The notes: generated by a model from the sequence alone, not told the origin. DNA of 6,392 nucleotides from Lachnospiraceae bacterium UBA1718 (GCA_002317245.1 DCIU01000050.1:6947-13338); one strand, 5' to 3'. Positions 1 to 6,392 are shown, counted from the first letter of the stretch. Numbers and translations: made by a program.

Positions 1-1164
1 ACTGACTCTTTCAAGAATATGGTAAGAGAGCTCCATAAGGCTGGAATAGAAGTTCTGATGCAGTTCTACTTTCCTGATAAGGTTAAGCAGGCATACATTC
101 TGGAGGTTTTCAAATACTGGGTAAGAGAGTATCACGTTGATGGTTTCCATATGATGGGAGACCATATGCCACTTACCATAATTGGCACAGAGCCAATGCT
201 TGCTGATACTAAGTTCTTATATAATAACTTCCCAGTATGGGATATATATGGTTATAGCAAGCCTAAGTTCAAAAATCTTGCTATATGTAATGATGATTAT
301 ATGTATAACTTCAGAAGATTCCTTAAGAGCGATGAGGGCCAGGTTACGGCTGTCATCGAGGGTATGAGGGGAATCGATGAATCCTTATCCAAGGTTCATT
401 ACATTACCAACTGCAATGGTTTCACACTTATGGATCTTGTTAGCTACGACCGTAAGCATAATGAAGACAATGGTGAGAATAACAGGGATGGTAATCCGTA
501 TAACGCTTCATGGAACTGTGGTATTGAAGGACCTACAACCAAGAAGAGCGTTAGCAAGCTTAGAAGGATTCAGATGCGTAATGCCATCACTTTCAATATG
601 TTATCCCAGTCTACTCCAATGATTCTTGCTGGAGATGAGTTCTGTAACTCTCAGAAGGGCAACAACAACCCATACTGTATTGATGGACCTGTGACATGGC
701 TTAACTGGAAGGACCTTGAAAAGCATAAGGATATCTTCGAGTTCACCAAGATGATGATAGAGCTTCGTAAGAGTAATGCTATTCTTCATATGAACAGACC
801 ATTCCGAATGACCGATTACTGTGGTATAGGTACTCCGGACTTAAGCTTACACAGTGAAGAAGCCTGGAAGACTAGTATTGATGACCTGACAAGGCATTTT
901 GCAATGCTGTACGCGTCTGATTACACCGCTTATAATATTGACGGTAAGAAGCGTGAGGGAGTGAAGCCATCTGGTGAGTATATCTACATCATGGTCAACA
1001 TGCACTGGACACCACATGAGTTCGCTATACCAAATATTCCAGAAGACAAGCAGTGGTCTGTATTAATTGATACAAGCAAGGACATCTCAGAAGAGAAGCC
1101 ACTGGATAATTTGAAAAAAATGTTAATAAAAGACCGAAGTATTATTGTACTTATCGGCAGATAA
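1..1164 (+). CDS. GH13 glycogen-debranching (GlgX/isoamylase-like) protein, 5' partial, probably non-catalytic
   Basis: The frame is open from base 1, so the N-terminus lies outside the window; 387 C-terminal residues are visible (numbered here from base 1). Scaffold motifs match the GlgX/isoamylase branch of GH13: AGIEV (14-18), YHVDGF (44-49), NGFTLMDLVSY (139-149), a NASWNCGIEG block, GDEFCNSQKGNNNPYC, GTPDLSLHSEEAW and a C-terminal beta-sandwich with VNMHWTPHEF. Active enzymes hydrolyse alpha-1,6 branches of glycogen in the cytoplasm. Here the catalytic positions are lost: the nucleophile Asp after GF.. is Met52, the acid/base Glu is Cys96, and the final His-Asp is Cys138-Asn139. The Arg two residues before the nucleophile is His50. 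Motif I (DVVYNH) reads QFYFPD (21-26). The frame is intact to a TAA stop, so this looks like a maintained pseudoenzyme rather than a decayed gene. Family placement is firm. The lack of activity is inferred, and the role is unknown; it may bind glycan or partner an active debranching enzyme. Confidence 0.85.
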   Translation, partial: TDSFKNMVRELHKAGIEVLMQFYFPDKVKQAYILEVFKYWVREYHVDGFHMMGDHMPLTIIGTEPMLADTKFLYNNFPVWDIYGYSKPKFKNLAICNDDYMYNFRRFLKSDEGQVTAVIEGMRGIDESLSKVHYITNCNGFTLMDLVSYDRKHNEDNGENNRDGNPYNASWNCGIEGPTTKKSVSKLRRIQMRNAITFNMLSQSTPMILAGDEFCNSQKGNNNPYCIDGPVTWLNWKDLEKHKDIFEFTKMMIELRKSNAILHMNRPFRMTDYCGIGTPDLSLHSEEAWKTSIDDLTRHFAMLYASDYTAYNIDGKKREGVKPSGEYIYIMVNMHWTPHEFAIPNIPEDKQWSVLIDTSKDISEEKPLDNLKKMLIKDRSIIVLIGR

Positions 1165-1173
1165 TGATATATT
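1145..1173 (+). promoter_or_regulatory. candidate sigma-A promoter with extended -10 for the pot operon
   Basis: A -35-like TTGTAC (1145-1150, matching only the TTG half of TTGACA) is followed after 17 nt by TATATT (1168-1173, 5 of 6 to TATAAT). A TG dinucleotide one base upstream (1165-1166) makes an extended -10, which can compensate for a weak -35. Transcription would start near 1180, about 68 nt before potA. The box overlaps the last codons of the debranching-like gene. This is the best promoter-like match between the two genes, but AT-rich intergenic DNA yields such matches by chance. Confidence 0.4.
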
Positions 1174-1176
1174 CAA

Positions 1177-1217
1177 AAAAGCTGTGCGTTATATATAGAT
1201 AATGCACAGCTTTTCTT
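1177..1217 (+). terminator. rho-independent terminator after the debranching-like gene
   Basis: The arms 1181-1192 and 1199-1210 (GCTGTGCGTTAT and ATAATGCACAGC) pair over 12 bp with one G-U pair around a 6-nt loop. AAAA (1177-1180) and TTTT (1211-1214) extend the stem, and the T-tract continues as TTTTCTT. It starts 12 nt after the stop codon at 1164, the usual place for an intrinsic terminator. The A-tract on the other side could let it work in both directions. If the candidate promoter just upstream is real, the same hairpin would also sit at the 5' end of the pot transcript. Confidence 0.75.
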
Positions 1218-1233
1218 GAAGATTGTAACTTAT

Positions 1234-1240
1234 GAGGAGA
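1234..1240 (+). promoter_or_regulatory. ribosome binding site fixing the TTG start of potA
   Basis: GAGGAGA lies about 8 nt before TTG 1248. An in-frame TGA at 1233-1235 rules out any start further upstream, and the conserved first beta-strand (LIELKNVRKSY) begins only seven residues in. TTG 1248 is therefore the only reasonable initiation codon. Confidence 0.8.
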
Positions 1241-1247
1241 GAAGAAA

Positions 1248-2696
1248 TTGGAAAACAGGAAAACGCTTATTGAGCTAAAAAATGTCAGGAAATCCTATGA
1301 CGGCAAGACAAACGTTATCGAGGATATAAGCCTGGAGATTTTAGAAGGTGAGTTTGTAACTCTTTTAGGACCTTCTGGTTGTGGTAAGACTACGATTCTT
1401 AGAATGATTGGCGGATTTGATACGCCTAGTGACGGTCAGATTTTATTGGATGATAGTGATATTTCACTTCTTCCACCTAATAAGAGACCAATTAATACAG
1501 TATTCCAGAAGTATGCCCTTTTCCCACATCTTAATGTATATGAGAATATTGCATTCGGACTTAAGATGAGAAAGGTATCCAAGGTGGAGACTGATAAGCT
1601 TGTTAAGGAAGCTCTTGAGCTTGTTGATCTTGAGGGATTCGAGGAGAGAAGCATTAACACATTATCAGGTGGTCAGCAGCAGAGAATTGCAATTGCAAGA
1701 GCCGTTGTTAACAGACCTAAGGTGTTACTTCTTGACGAGTCCTTATCTGCCCTTGATGCCAAGATGCGTAAGGAGATGCAACTTGAGCTTAAGCAGATGC
1801 ATAAGACTCTAGGAATTACATTTGTCTTCGTTACCCATGATCAGGAAGAGGCACTTACTATGTCTGATAAGGTTGTAGTAATTGCTGATGGTAATATTCA
1901 GCAGGTTGGTACACCTGAGGATATCTATAATGAGCCTGCCAACGTATTCGTTGCAGACTTCATTGGTGAGAGTAATATCTTCAACGGTGTTATGAGTGAC
2001 AAGCTTACAGCTACATTTGCAGGCGCAGTATTCCCTTGTGTAGATGATCTGGAAAAAGGTATTAAGATTGACGCTGTGGTTCGTCCTGAGGATGTTGATG
2101 TAGTTGAGGCTGGTAAGGGACAGTTATCTGGTCAGGTTACAAGCTGTGACTTCAAGGGCACATTCTATGTAATGTTCGTTCAGTGCGGCCAGTATGAGAT
2201 GGAGGTACACTGCTTCGACTATTTCGCACCAGGTACAACAGTTGGACTTAATGTTGATCCTGATATGATACATATAATTCCTTATGATATGAGTATTAAC
2301 CATTATGAGGGCCAGCTTGAAGGCATTAACGATGAGGGTATCATCACTGTTAAGTTCGCTGACCTTGTTCGTAAGGTTGATTACAAGAATATATATGCTG
2401 ATGCCAGCTTCGAAGAGGGTATTCTTAAGGCTGCAGGCGGCGAGACTATTAATGTAGCTGGAACCAATGTTACAGTTAGCTTCGAGCCATCAGACGCTGA
2501 TATCAGTGATGATGCTAATGAAGGTGATGTAACAGGAACTATTATTTCCTTCTATTATATTGGTGACCATTACAGCTATACTGTCAGAAGCGAATCAGAA
2601 GAAGATTATGTTGTTGATGAGACTGACCTCTGGAACCAGGGGGATTTGGTAAGTGTAGTTATTCCAGACGAAGCACTTAAGATTGTACTTGCATAG
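1248..2696 (+). CDS. potA: spermidine/putrescine ABC transporter ATP-binding protein PotA with extended C-terminus
   Basis: This is the ATPase that drives polyamine import, acting as a dimer on the cytoplasmic face of PotB-PotC. All nucleotide-binding motifs are present: Walker A GPSGCGKTT (41-49), Q-loop Gln87, signature LSGGQQQR (139-146), Walker B VLLLDE (159-164), D-loop SALD (167-170) and switch His197. The string LLLDESLSALD, with Ser where many importers have Pro, also occurs in E. coli PotA, as does GITFVFVTHDQEEALTMSD. A TOBE-type regulatory lobe follows (about 243-347, with RPEDVDVVE at 279-287). The protein has 482 residues against 378 in E. coli. The extra part (about 350-482) looks like a second copy of the same lobe, with EPSDADISD at 413-421. 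Translation starts at TTG with a good binding site, and it is the first gene of potABCD. The assignment is firm at family level; the exact substrate among polyamines is not shown by sequence. Confidence 0.95.
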   Translation: MENRKTLIELKNVRKSYDGKTNVIEDISLEILEGEFVTLLGPSGCGKTTILRMIGGFDTPSDGQILLDDSDISLLPPNKRPINTVFQKYALFPHLNVYENIAFGLKMRKVSKVETDKLVKEALELVDLEGFEERSINTLSGGQQQRIAIARAVVNRPKVLLLDESLSALDAKMRKEMQLELKQMHKTLGITFVFVTHDQEEALTMSDKVVVIADGNIQQVGTPEDIYNEPANVFVADFIGESNIFNGVMSDKLTATFAGAVFPCVDDLEKGIKIDAVVRPEDVDVVEAGKGQLSGQVTSCDFKGTFYVMFVQCGQYEMEVHCFDYFAPGTTVGLNVDPDMIHIIPYDMSINHYEGQLEGINDEGIITVKFADLVRKVDYKNIYADASFEEGILKAAGGETINVAGTNVTVSFEPSDADISDDANEGDVTGTIISFYYIGDHYSYTVRSESEEDYVVDETDLWNQGDLVSVVIPDEALKIVLA

Positions 2697-2697
2697 T

Positions 2698-2703
2698 GGA
2701 GGA
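2698..2703 (+). promoter_or_regulatory. ribosome binding site fixing the TTG start of potB
   Basis: GGAGGA begins one base after the potA stop codon and lies 6 nt before TTG 2710. The frame is open further upstream to another TTG at 2683. That codon lies inside the end of potA, has no such site before it, and would add nine residues (M-Y-L-H-S-G-G-P-A) without counterpart in a permease N-terminus. The start at 2710 gives the typical MKKGFFDRRQ leader before the first membrane helix. Confidence 0.8.
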
Positions 2704-2709
2704 CCGGCG

Positions 2710-3498
2710 TTGAAAAAAGGATTTTTTGATAGAAGACAGCTGGCACTTCCTTATGTGCTATTTCTGCTTGTCTTCGTTATACTTCCTCTGTTTGTAGTTG
2801 TCTACTATGGCTTCACAGACGCTGAGGGACATTTATCATTTGCTAACTTTTTAGCATTCTTTACCAATATGAGGACTGTAGGCACTCTTGTATACAGCCT
2901 TGTTATTGCTATACTTACAACTATTATATGTCTGCTTTTAGCATACCCAGTTGCATACATTTTAGCTAAGGGAGAGTATGCCAGAAAGCACTCATTCCTT
3001 ATGGTATTTGTATTACCTATGTGGATTAATTTCACCCTTCGTATTACAGCACTTAAGGAGATACTTACATTATTAGAAGGTAATCTGGCATTCCATCCAT
3101 TCTTGAATACAATTATCTGTATGGTATATGATTTCCTTCCATTTATGATTATGCCACTCTTTAATTCACTGGCTAAGCTTGATAATTCCATGTTAGAGGC
3201 GGGAGCTGATCTCTATGCAAGTCCAGTACAGAATTTCTTACATGTGTTATTACCTTTATCTGTGCCAGGTATTGTAAGTGGTGTAACAATGGTATTCTTA
3301 CCAGCCATGACTAACTATGTAGTTCTGGATATGGTATATAACTCAACATATATTATGGGTAGCCTTATTGGTAGCTACTTCAGTTCTTATGACTGGAATA
3401 ATGGTTCCCTCATCTCAGCAATTCTGCTTATGATGATAGGTCTCGTTACAATGGTTACCAACAGATTAATAGGTGATAAGGAGGTGGCAAGCCGATGA
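2710..3498 (+). CDS. potB: spermidine/putrescine ABC transporter permease PotB
   Basis: This is one of the two membrane subunits forming the polyamine channel. The 262-residue protein has about six hydrophobic segments (roughly 12-34, 60-86, 96-114, 132-152, 186-206 and 234-254), as in E. coli PotB. The cytoplasmic EAA loop that docks onto PotA is at 163-187: EAGADLYASPVQNF, then VLLPLSVPG. The loop normally has Gly at the position of Tyr169; that Gly is kept in the partner PotC. It starts at TTG 13 nt after potA and ends by overlapping potC by 4 nt (ATGA), so the two permeases are probably made in equal amounts. Its place directly after potA and its own N-terminal pattern (LALPYVLFLLVFVILPL) support PotB rather than PotC. 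Near-certain as a polyamine-type permease. Confidence 0.93.
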   Translation: MKKGFFDRRQLALPYVLFLLVFVILPLFVVVYYGFTDAEGHLSFANFLAFFTNMRTVGTLVYSLVIAILTTIICLLLAYPVAYILAKGEYARKHSFLMVFVLPMWINFTLRITALKEILTLLEGNLAFHPFLNTIICMVYDFLPFMIMPLFNSLAKLDNSMLEAGADLYASPVQNFLHVLLPLSVPGIVSGVTMVFLPAMTNYVVLDMVYNSTYIMGSLIGSYFSSYDWNNGSLISAILLMMIGLVTMVTNRLIGDKEVASR

Positions 3499-4286
3499 AG
3501 AAGTATATTCAGCATGCCGTTATCCTTCTGGTACTGGCATTTATGTATCTGCCTATTTTAATTCTGGCCTTCTACAGCTTTACAGATTCTACAATGATCG
3601 GCTCTATCAGAGGCTTCTCATTCGATAATTATGTAACACTGTTTACAGAAGAAGCATTACGATCAATGATGATAGGTACAGTGTTGCTTGCTCTTGGAGT
3701 TGGCATCCTGTCAACACTTCTTGGAACAATTGGTGCAATTGGTGCCTTCTACTCTAAGAAGTCTACTAGATTCCTTGTTGAGTTCGCTAACGAGGTACCA
3801 ATTGTTAATGCAGATGTGGTAACAGGTTTCTCAGTATGTATTCTGCTTATCGTATTACTTCACATTGATAAGTCTACATACATTCCGCTTGTTATTGCCC
3901 AGACAGCACTTTGCTCACCATTTGTATACTTGTCAGTAATACCTAGACTGAAGCAGATGGACAGCTCCTTATATGAGGCTGGACTTGACCTTGGATGTTC
4001 ACCATCCCAGGCATTAATTAAGATTGTAATTCCGCAGATTATACCTGGTATTATTAGTGGATTCATGACAGCTATTACACTGTCCCTTGATGATTATTTC
4101 ATCGCTACATACACTAAGCCGGCAACATTCGATACAATCAGTACCTATGTTGTCAATGCTACACGTGGTTCACAGACATCTATTAAGACGGCTCTGTGGG
4201 CATTATCAGCAATCATCTTTGCCATCGTAGTAGTCAGTGTAGTAATAATGAATGTAAATGCTAAGGAAGAGGAGGAGAGACGATAA
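3495..4286 (+). CDS. potC: spermidine/putrescine ABC transporter permease PotC
   Basis: This is the second channel subunit, pairing with PotB. It has 263 residues and about six membrane segments (roughly 8-29, 57-86, 103-124, 129-149, 180-202 and 232-254). The EAA loop at 161-185 (EAGLDLGCSPSQAL, then IVIPQIIPG) has the usual Gly at 167. SLDDYF (197-202) matches the SLDD motif typical of PotC proteins. The N-terminus, with YLPILILAFYSF (18-29), is also characteristic. The C-terminus is a charged tail, KEEEERR. Its ATG overlaps the potB stop in ATGA and is preceded by a full Shine-Dalgarno, AAGGAGGTGG (3478-3487), inside the end of potB. Its own stop overlaps the potD start by one base (TAATG). 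Confidence 0.94.
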   Translation: MKKYIQHAVILLVLAFMYLPILILAFYSFTDSTMIGSIRGFSFDNYVTLFTEEALRSMMIGTVLLALGVGILSTLLGTIGAIGAFYSKKSTRFLVEFANEVPIVNADVVTGFSVCILLIVLLHIDKSTYIPLVIAQTALCSPFVYLSVIPRLKQMDSSLYEAGLDLGCSPSQALIKIVIPQIIPGIISGFMTAITLSLDDYFIATYTKPATFDTISTYVVNATRGSQTSIKTALWALSAIIFAIVVVSVVIMNVNAKEEEERR

Positions 4287-5701
4287 TGAAGAAGAGATTA
4301 TTAGCTCTCATCCTTATGATGAGCTTAGTTGCGAGCACTTTTACCATGACAGGCTGTGGCCAAGTGGAAGAAGGCGATGAGATTGTACTTCGTGTGAGCA
4401 ACTGGGAAGAGTATATCGACCTGGGTGACTGGGACGAGGATGAAGTAATCGATATATCTGATGATGTTAATATCCTTGGTGTAAACAGTCTGGTTGATGA
4501 CTTCGAGGAATGGTATTATGAGACCTATGGCCAGAAGGTAAGGGTGGAGTATTCGACCTTCGGTACCAATGAGGAGTTATATAATCAGCTGACAATTGGT
4601 GATGTATATGACCTTGTATGCCCATCTGAGTATATGATTATGAAGATGTTAAGAGAGGGTATGCTGGTACCATATTCCGATGAGTTCAAGGATGACTCTA
4701 TAGAGACCAACTACTATGCTAAGGGACTCTCGCCATATATTAATGAGGTTTTCAATACGCTTAATATTAATGGCAACATCCTGGCTGACTATGCATCGGG
4801 ATATATGTGGGGTACTCTGGGCCTTGTATATAATCCAGAGGAGGTTACAGCCGAGGAGGCAGACCATTGGGATCTGCTTACTAATCCTAAGTTTGAAAAA
4901 AGAGTGACAATTAAGGATAGCGTAAGAGATGCATACTTTGCCGCTATCTCAATGTATTACTTTGATGATATTACTGATGAAAGCTTCATTAATTCAGAGG
5001 ATTATCATGATAAGTTAAGTGCAATGCTTAACAGAACTGACGCAATCACTGTTCAGGGCGTTGAGGATGTGCTTACTGAATGCAAGGATAATGTGTATGC
5101 CTTCGAGACAGATGCTGGTAAGGCTGATATGGTAACTGGCAAGGTAGTTGCCAATGAGCAGTGGTCGGGAGATGCTGTATATACCATGGATCAGGCCGAC
5201 GAAGATGGAATAGAATTATGCTATTCAGCTCCAAGTGAGGGCACTAACCTCTGGTTCGACGGCTGGGCAATGTTAAAGAAGGGTATCGAGCAGGACCCAC
5301 GTAAGCAGCAGGTGGCTGAAGCCTTCGTTAACTTCGTATCTATGCCTGAGAATGCCGTACGTAATATGTATTATATTGGCTACACATCAGTTATCTCTGG
5401 TGGCGATGACTCCATGATATTCGACTATATGGACTGGAATTATGGTGTCGAAGAGGATGAAGAAGGTGTAGAATATTCAGTAGGATATTTCTTCGATATG
5501 GATGACCCTGATGCGGATGAGGAGTATACTATAGTTACATCTGAGGATCAGCTTAGAAGACAGCTCTATGCCCAGTATCCAACCAAGGATGTTGTGGACA
5601 GAAGTGTTGTTATGGCCTGCTTCGAGGATGAGGATAATGAGCGAATCAACCGTTCATGGACTAATGTAAGATGTTTTAACCTTGATAAGATATTCAAGTA
5701 A
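4286..5701 (+). CDS. potD: spermidine/putrescine-binding lipoprotein PotD
   Basis: This is the extracellular receptor that captures polyamine and delivers it to PotBC. A lipoprotein signal peptide (KKR, hydrophobic core 5-19, lipobox MTGC with Cys24) anchors it to the membrane, as expected in a Gram-positive. Polyamine-site residues of E. coli PotD have likely counterparts: Trp40 and Tyr43 (NWEEY), Tyr116 (PSEY), Asp215 (near Glu171), Trp293, Trp323 and Asp325 (WFD), and Tyr366 (IGY). E. coli Asp168 seems to align with Ser212, with Asp211 next to it. At 471 residues it exceeds the E. coli protein (348) by more than 100. Much of the excess lies in an acidic insert after NWEEYID (about 45-68; 9 of 16 residues acidic at 45-60) and an acidic stretch at 389-413 (13 of 25). 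The start follows GGAGGAG (4271-4277) by 8 nt. The receptor role is firm; spermidine versus putrescine preference is open. Confidence 0.93.
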   Translation: MKKRLLALILMMSLVASTFTMTGCGQVEEGDEIVLRVSNWEEYIDLGDWDEDEVIDISDDVNILGVNSLVDDFEEWYYETYGQKVRVEYSTFGTNEELYNQLTIGDVYDLVCPSEYMIMKMLREGMLVPYSDEFKDDSIETNYYAKGLSPYINEVFNTLNINGNILADYASGYMWGTLGLVYNPEEVTAEEADHWDLLTNPKFEKRVTIKDSVRDAYFAAISMYYFDDITDESFINSEDYHDKLSAMLNRTDAITVQGVEDVLTECKDNVYAFETDAGKADMVTGKVVANEQWSGDAVYTMDQADEDGIELCYSAPSEGTNLWFDGWAMLKKGIEQDPRKQQVAEAFVNFVSMPENAVRNMYYIGYTSVISGGDDSMIFDYMDWNYGVEEDEEGVEYSVGYFFDMDDPDADEEYTIVTSEDQLRRQLYAQYPTKDVVDRSVVMACFEDEDNERINRSWTNVRCFNLDKIFK

Positions 5702-5712
5702 AAGGAGCATTT

Positions 5713-6392
5713 ATGAGTGATAAGTACGTTGCATATGTATCAACCTATACCCATGGTGATAACCACGGTATTACTATTTACGATGTAGATATTGAAAATG
5801 GCAAGTTTACAGAGAAGGACAAGGTAGAGATTACTAATTCGTCATATGTGACAATTTCTCATAACAGGAAATATCTGTACTCTATTACAGATTTCGGCGT
5901 TGAGGCATATAAGATTGAGAAGGATGGAAGCCTTACAGTTCTTGGTAACTCTACAATCAATGGTATGCGTGGATGCTATCTGTCTACAGGCTATGAGGAC
6001 AAGTTCCTCTTCGTAGCAGGCTATCATGATGGCAAGATTACTGTCCTTAAGATTAACGAGGACGGAACCCTTGGCGGAATCTGTGATGAAGTATTCCACA
6101 AGGGCTGGGGTAATATCGCTGAGCGTAGCTTCAGACCTCACGTATGCTGCGTTAAGATGACAAGAGATAATAAGTACCTCTGTGCAGCAGACAGTGGAAT
6201 GGACTATGTTAATGTATATTCTGTAGATCACATGACTGGTAAGCTTAAGCTTGCAGACATTATCCACTGTGACCAGGAATCTGCTCCTAGACATATTAAA
6301 TTTTCTAAGGATGGACAGTTCATGTATGTAGTACATGAGCTTAAGAATAATATTGATGTGTATCATTACGAGGATAAGAAGGGCTCACCTGA
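5713..6392 (+). CDS. beta-propeller lactonase (6-phosphogluconolactonase/YbhE-like family), 3' partial
   Basis: The gene runs off the window, leaving 226 residues of a protein whose family is usually about 330-350 long. ATG 5713 follows AAGGAG (5702-5707) by 5 nt. The opening YVAYVSTYTHGDNHGITIYD (5-24) is the typical first blade of the family, which usually opens with Y.G.YT......I....... Later blades repeat a pattern of strand, turn and 'G.I.V..I..DG.L', for example AGYHDGKITVLKINEDGTL (102-120). Conserved blade motifs are FRPHV (140-144), SAPRHIKFSKDGQFMYVVHE (190-209) and VNVYSVD (166-172). His143, Arg193 and Glu209 are spaced much like the active-site His, Arg and Glu known from the related fungal carboxymuconate lactonizing enzyme. 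Family members hydrolyse sugar lactones, notably 6-phosphogluconolactone in the oxidative pentose phosphate pathway, but the family is broad and the substrate is not fixed here. It lies 11 nt after potD with no terminator between, so it is probably co-transcribed. Confidence 0.88.
   Translation, partial: MSDKYVAYVSTYTHGDNHGITIYDVDIENGKFTEKDKVEITNSSYVTISHNRKYLYSITDFGVEAYKIEKDGSLTVLGNSTINGMRGCYLSTGYEDKFLFVAGYHDGKITVLKINEDGTLGGICDEVFHKGWGNIAERSFRPHVCCVKMTRDNKYLCAADSGMDYVNVYSVDHMTGKLKLADIIHCDQESAPRHIKFSKDGQFMYVVHELKNNIDVYHYEDKKGSP

Noticed and set aside
1..1164. The debranching-like gene as a decayed pseudogene
   Set aside because: The frame is uninterrupted across 387 codons and many structural motifs are kept. 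Changes concentrate at the active site, which fits loss of catalysis under selection better than random decay.
1193..1203. AT-rich run ATATAGATAAT as a second -10 box for potA
   Set aside because: GATAAT at 1198-1203 resembles a -10, but at 17 nt upstream there is only an A-run, and the bases are accounted for by the hairpin loop and arm.
1232..1273. A 13-residue possible leader peptide starting at ATG 1232
   Set aside because: Its start codon lies immediately before the potA binding site, it has no binding site of its own, and it shows no run of regulatory codons.
2683..2709. Upstream TTG start for potB, overlapping the end of potA
   Set aside because: It has no binding site ahead of it. 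The GGAGGA at 2698-2703 is spaced for the TTG at 2710.
2805..3191. A 128-codon open frame on the - strand
   Set aside because: It lies wholly inside potB on the opposite strand, and its product shows no recognisable domain.
5842..6366. A 174-codon open frame on the - strand at the right end of the window
   Set aside because: It is antisense to the lactonase, whose + strand frame has a ribosome binding site and clear blade motifs. The antisense product has no recognisable domain and looks like a by-product of codon use.

Overview
The window suggests a Gram-positive anaerobe of the Clostridia, most likely Lachnospiraceae. The reasons are moderately AT-rich DNA, strong AGGAGG-type ribosome binding sites, two TTG start codons, a lipoprotein-type solute-binding protein and a GlgX/isoamylase-like GH13 protein. 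This assignment comes from gene character, not from a marker gene. All genes are on the + strand and closely packed. The only non-coding gap of note is 83 bases (1165-1247). I see no RNA gene, mobile element, CRISPR array or origin.

Bases 1-1164 hold the C-terminal part of a protein with the scaffold of a GH13 glycogen-debranching enzyme. The positions where the Asp/Glu/Asp catalytic triad belongs read Met, Cys and Asn, and the flanking Arg and His are also replaced. It looks like an intact but catalytically dead family member, and it is the most unusual item here. A hairpin terminator (about 1177-1217) follows. A candidate promoter with an extended -10 box overlaps the end of this gene and would start transcription at the foot of that hairpin.

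Bases 1248-5701 are a complete polyamine ABC importer operon in the order potA-potB-potC-potD: ATPase, two permeases and a lipoprotein receptor. The genes are 13 nt apart, overlapping by 4 nt, and overlapping by 1 nt, so translation is probably coupled. PotD would bind spermidine or putrescine outside the membrane, PotB and PotC form the channel, and a PotA dimer powers import. PotA and PotD are each about 100 residues longer than the E. coli proteins. PotA appears to carry a second copy of its C-terminal regulatory lobe, and PotD carries two strongly acidic segments.

From 5713 to the end of the window, 11 nt after potD, begins a beta-propeller lactonase (6-phosphogluconolactonase/YbhE-like family), cut off by the window edge. 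Its spacing suggests it is read on the same transcript as the transporter.
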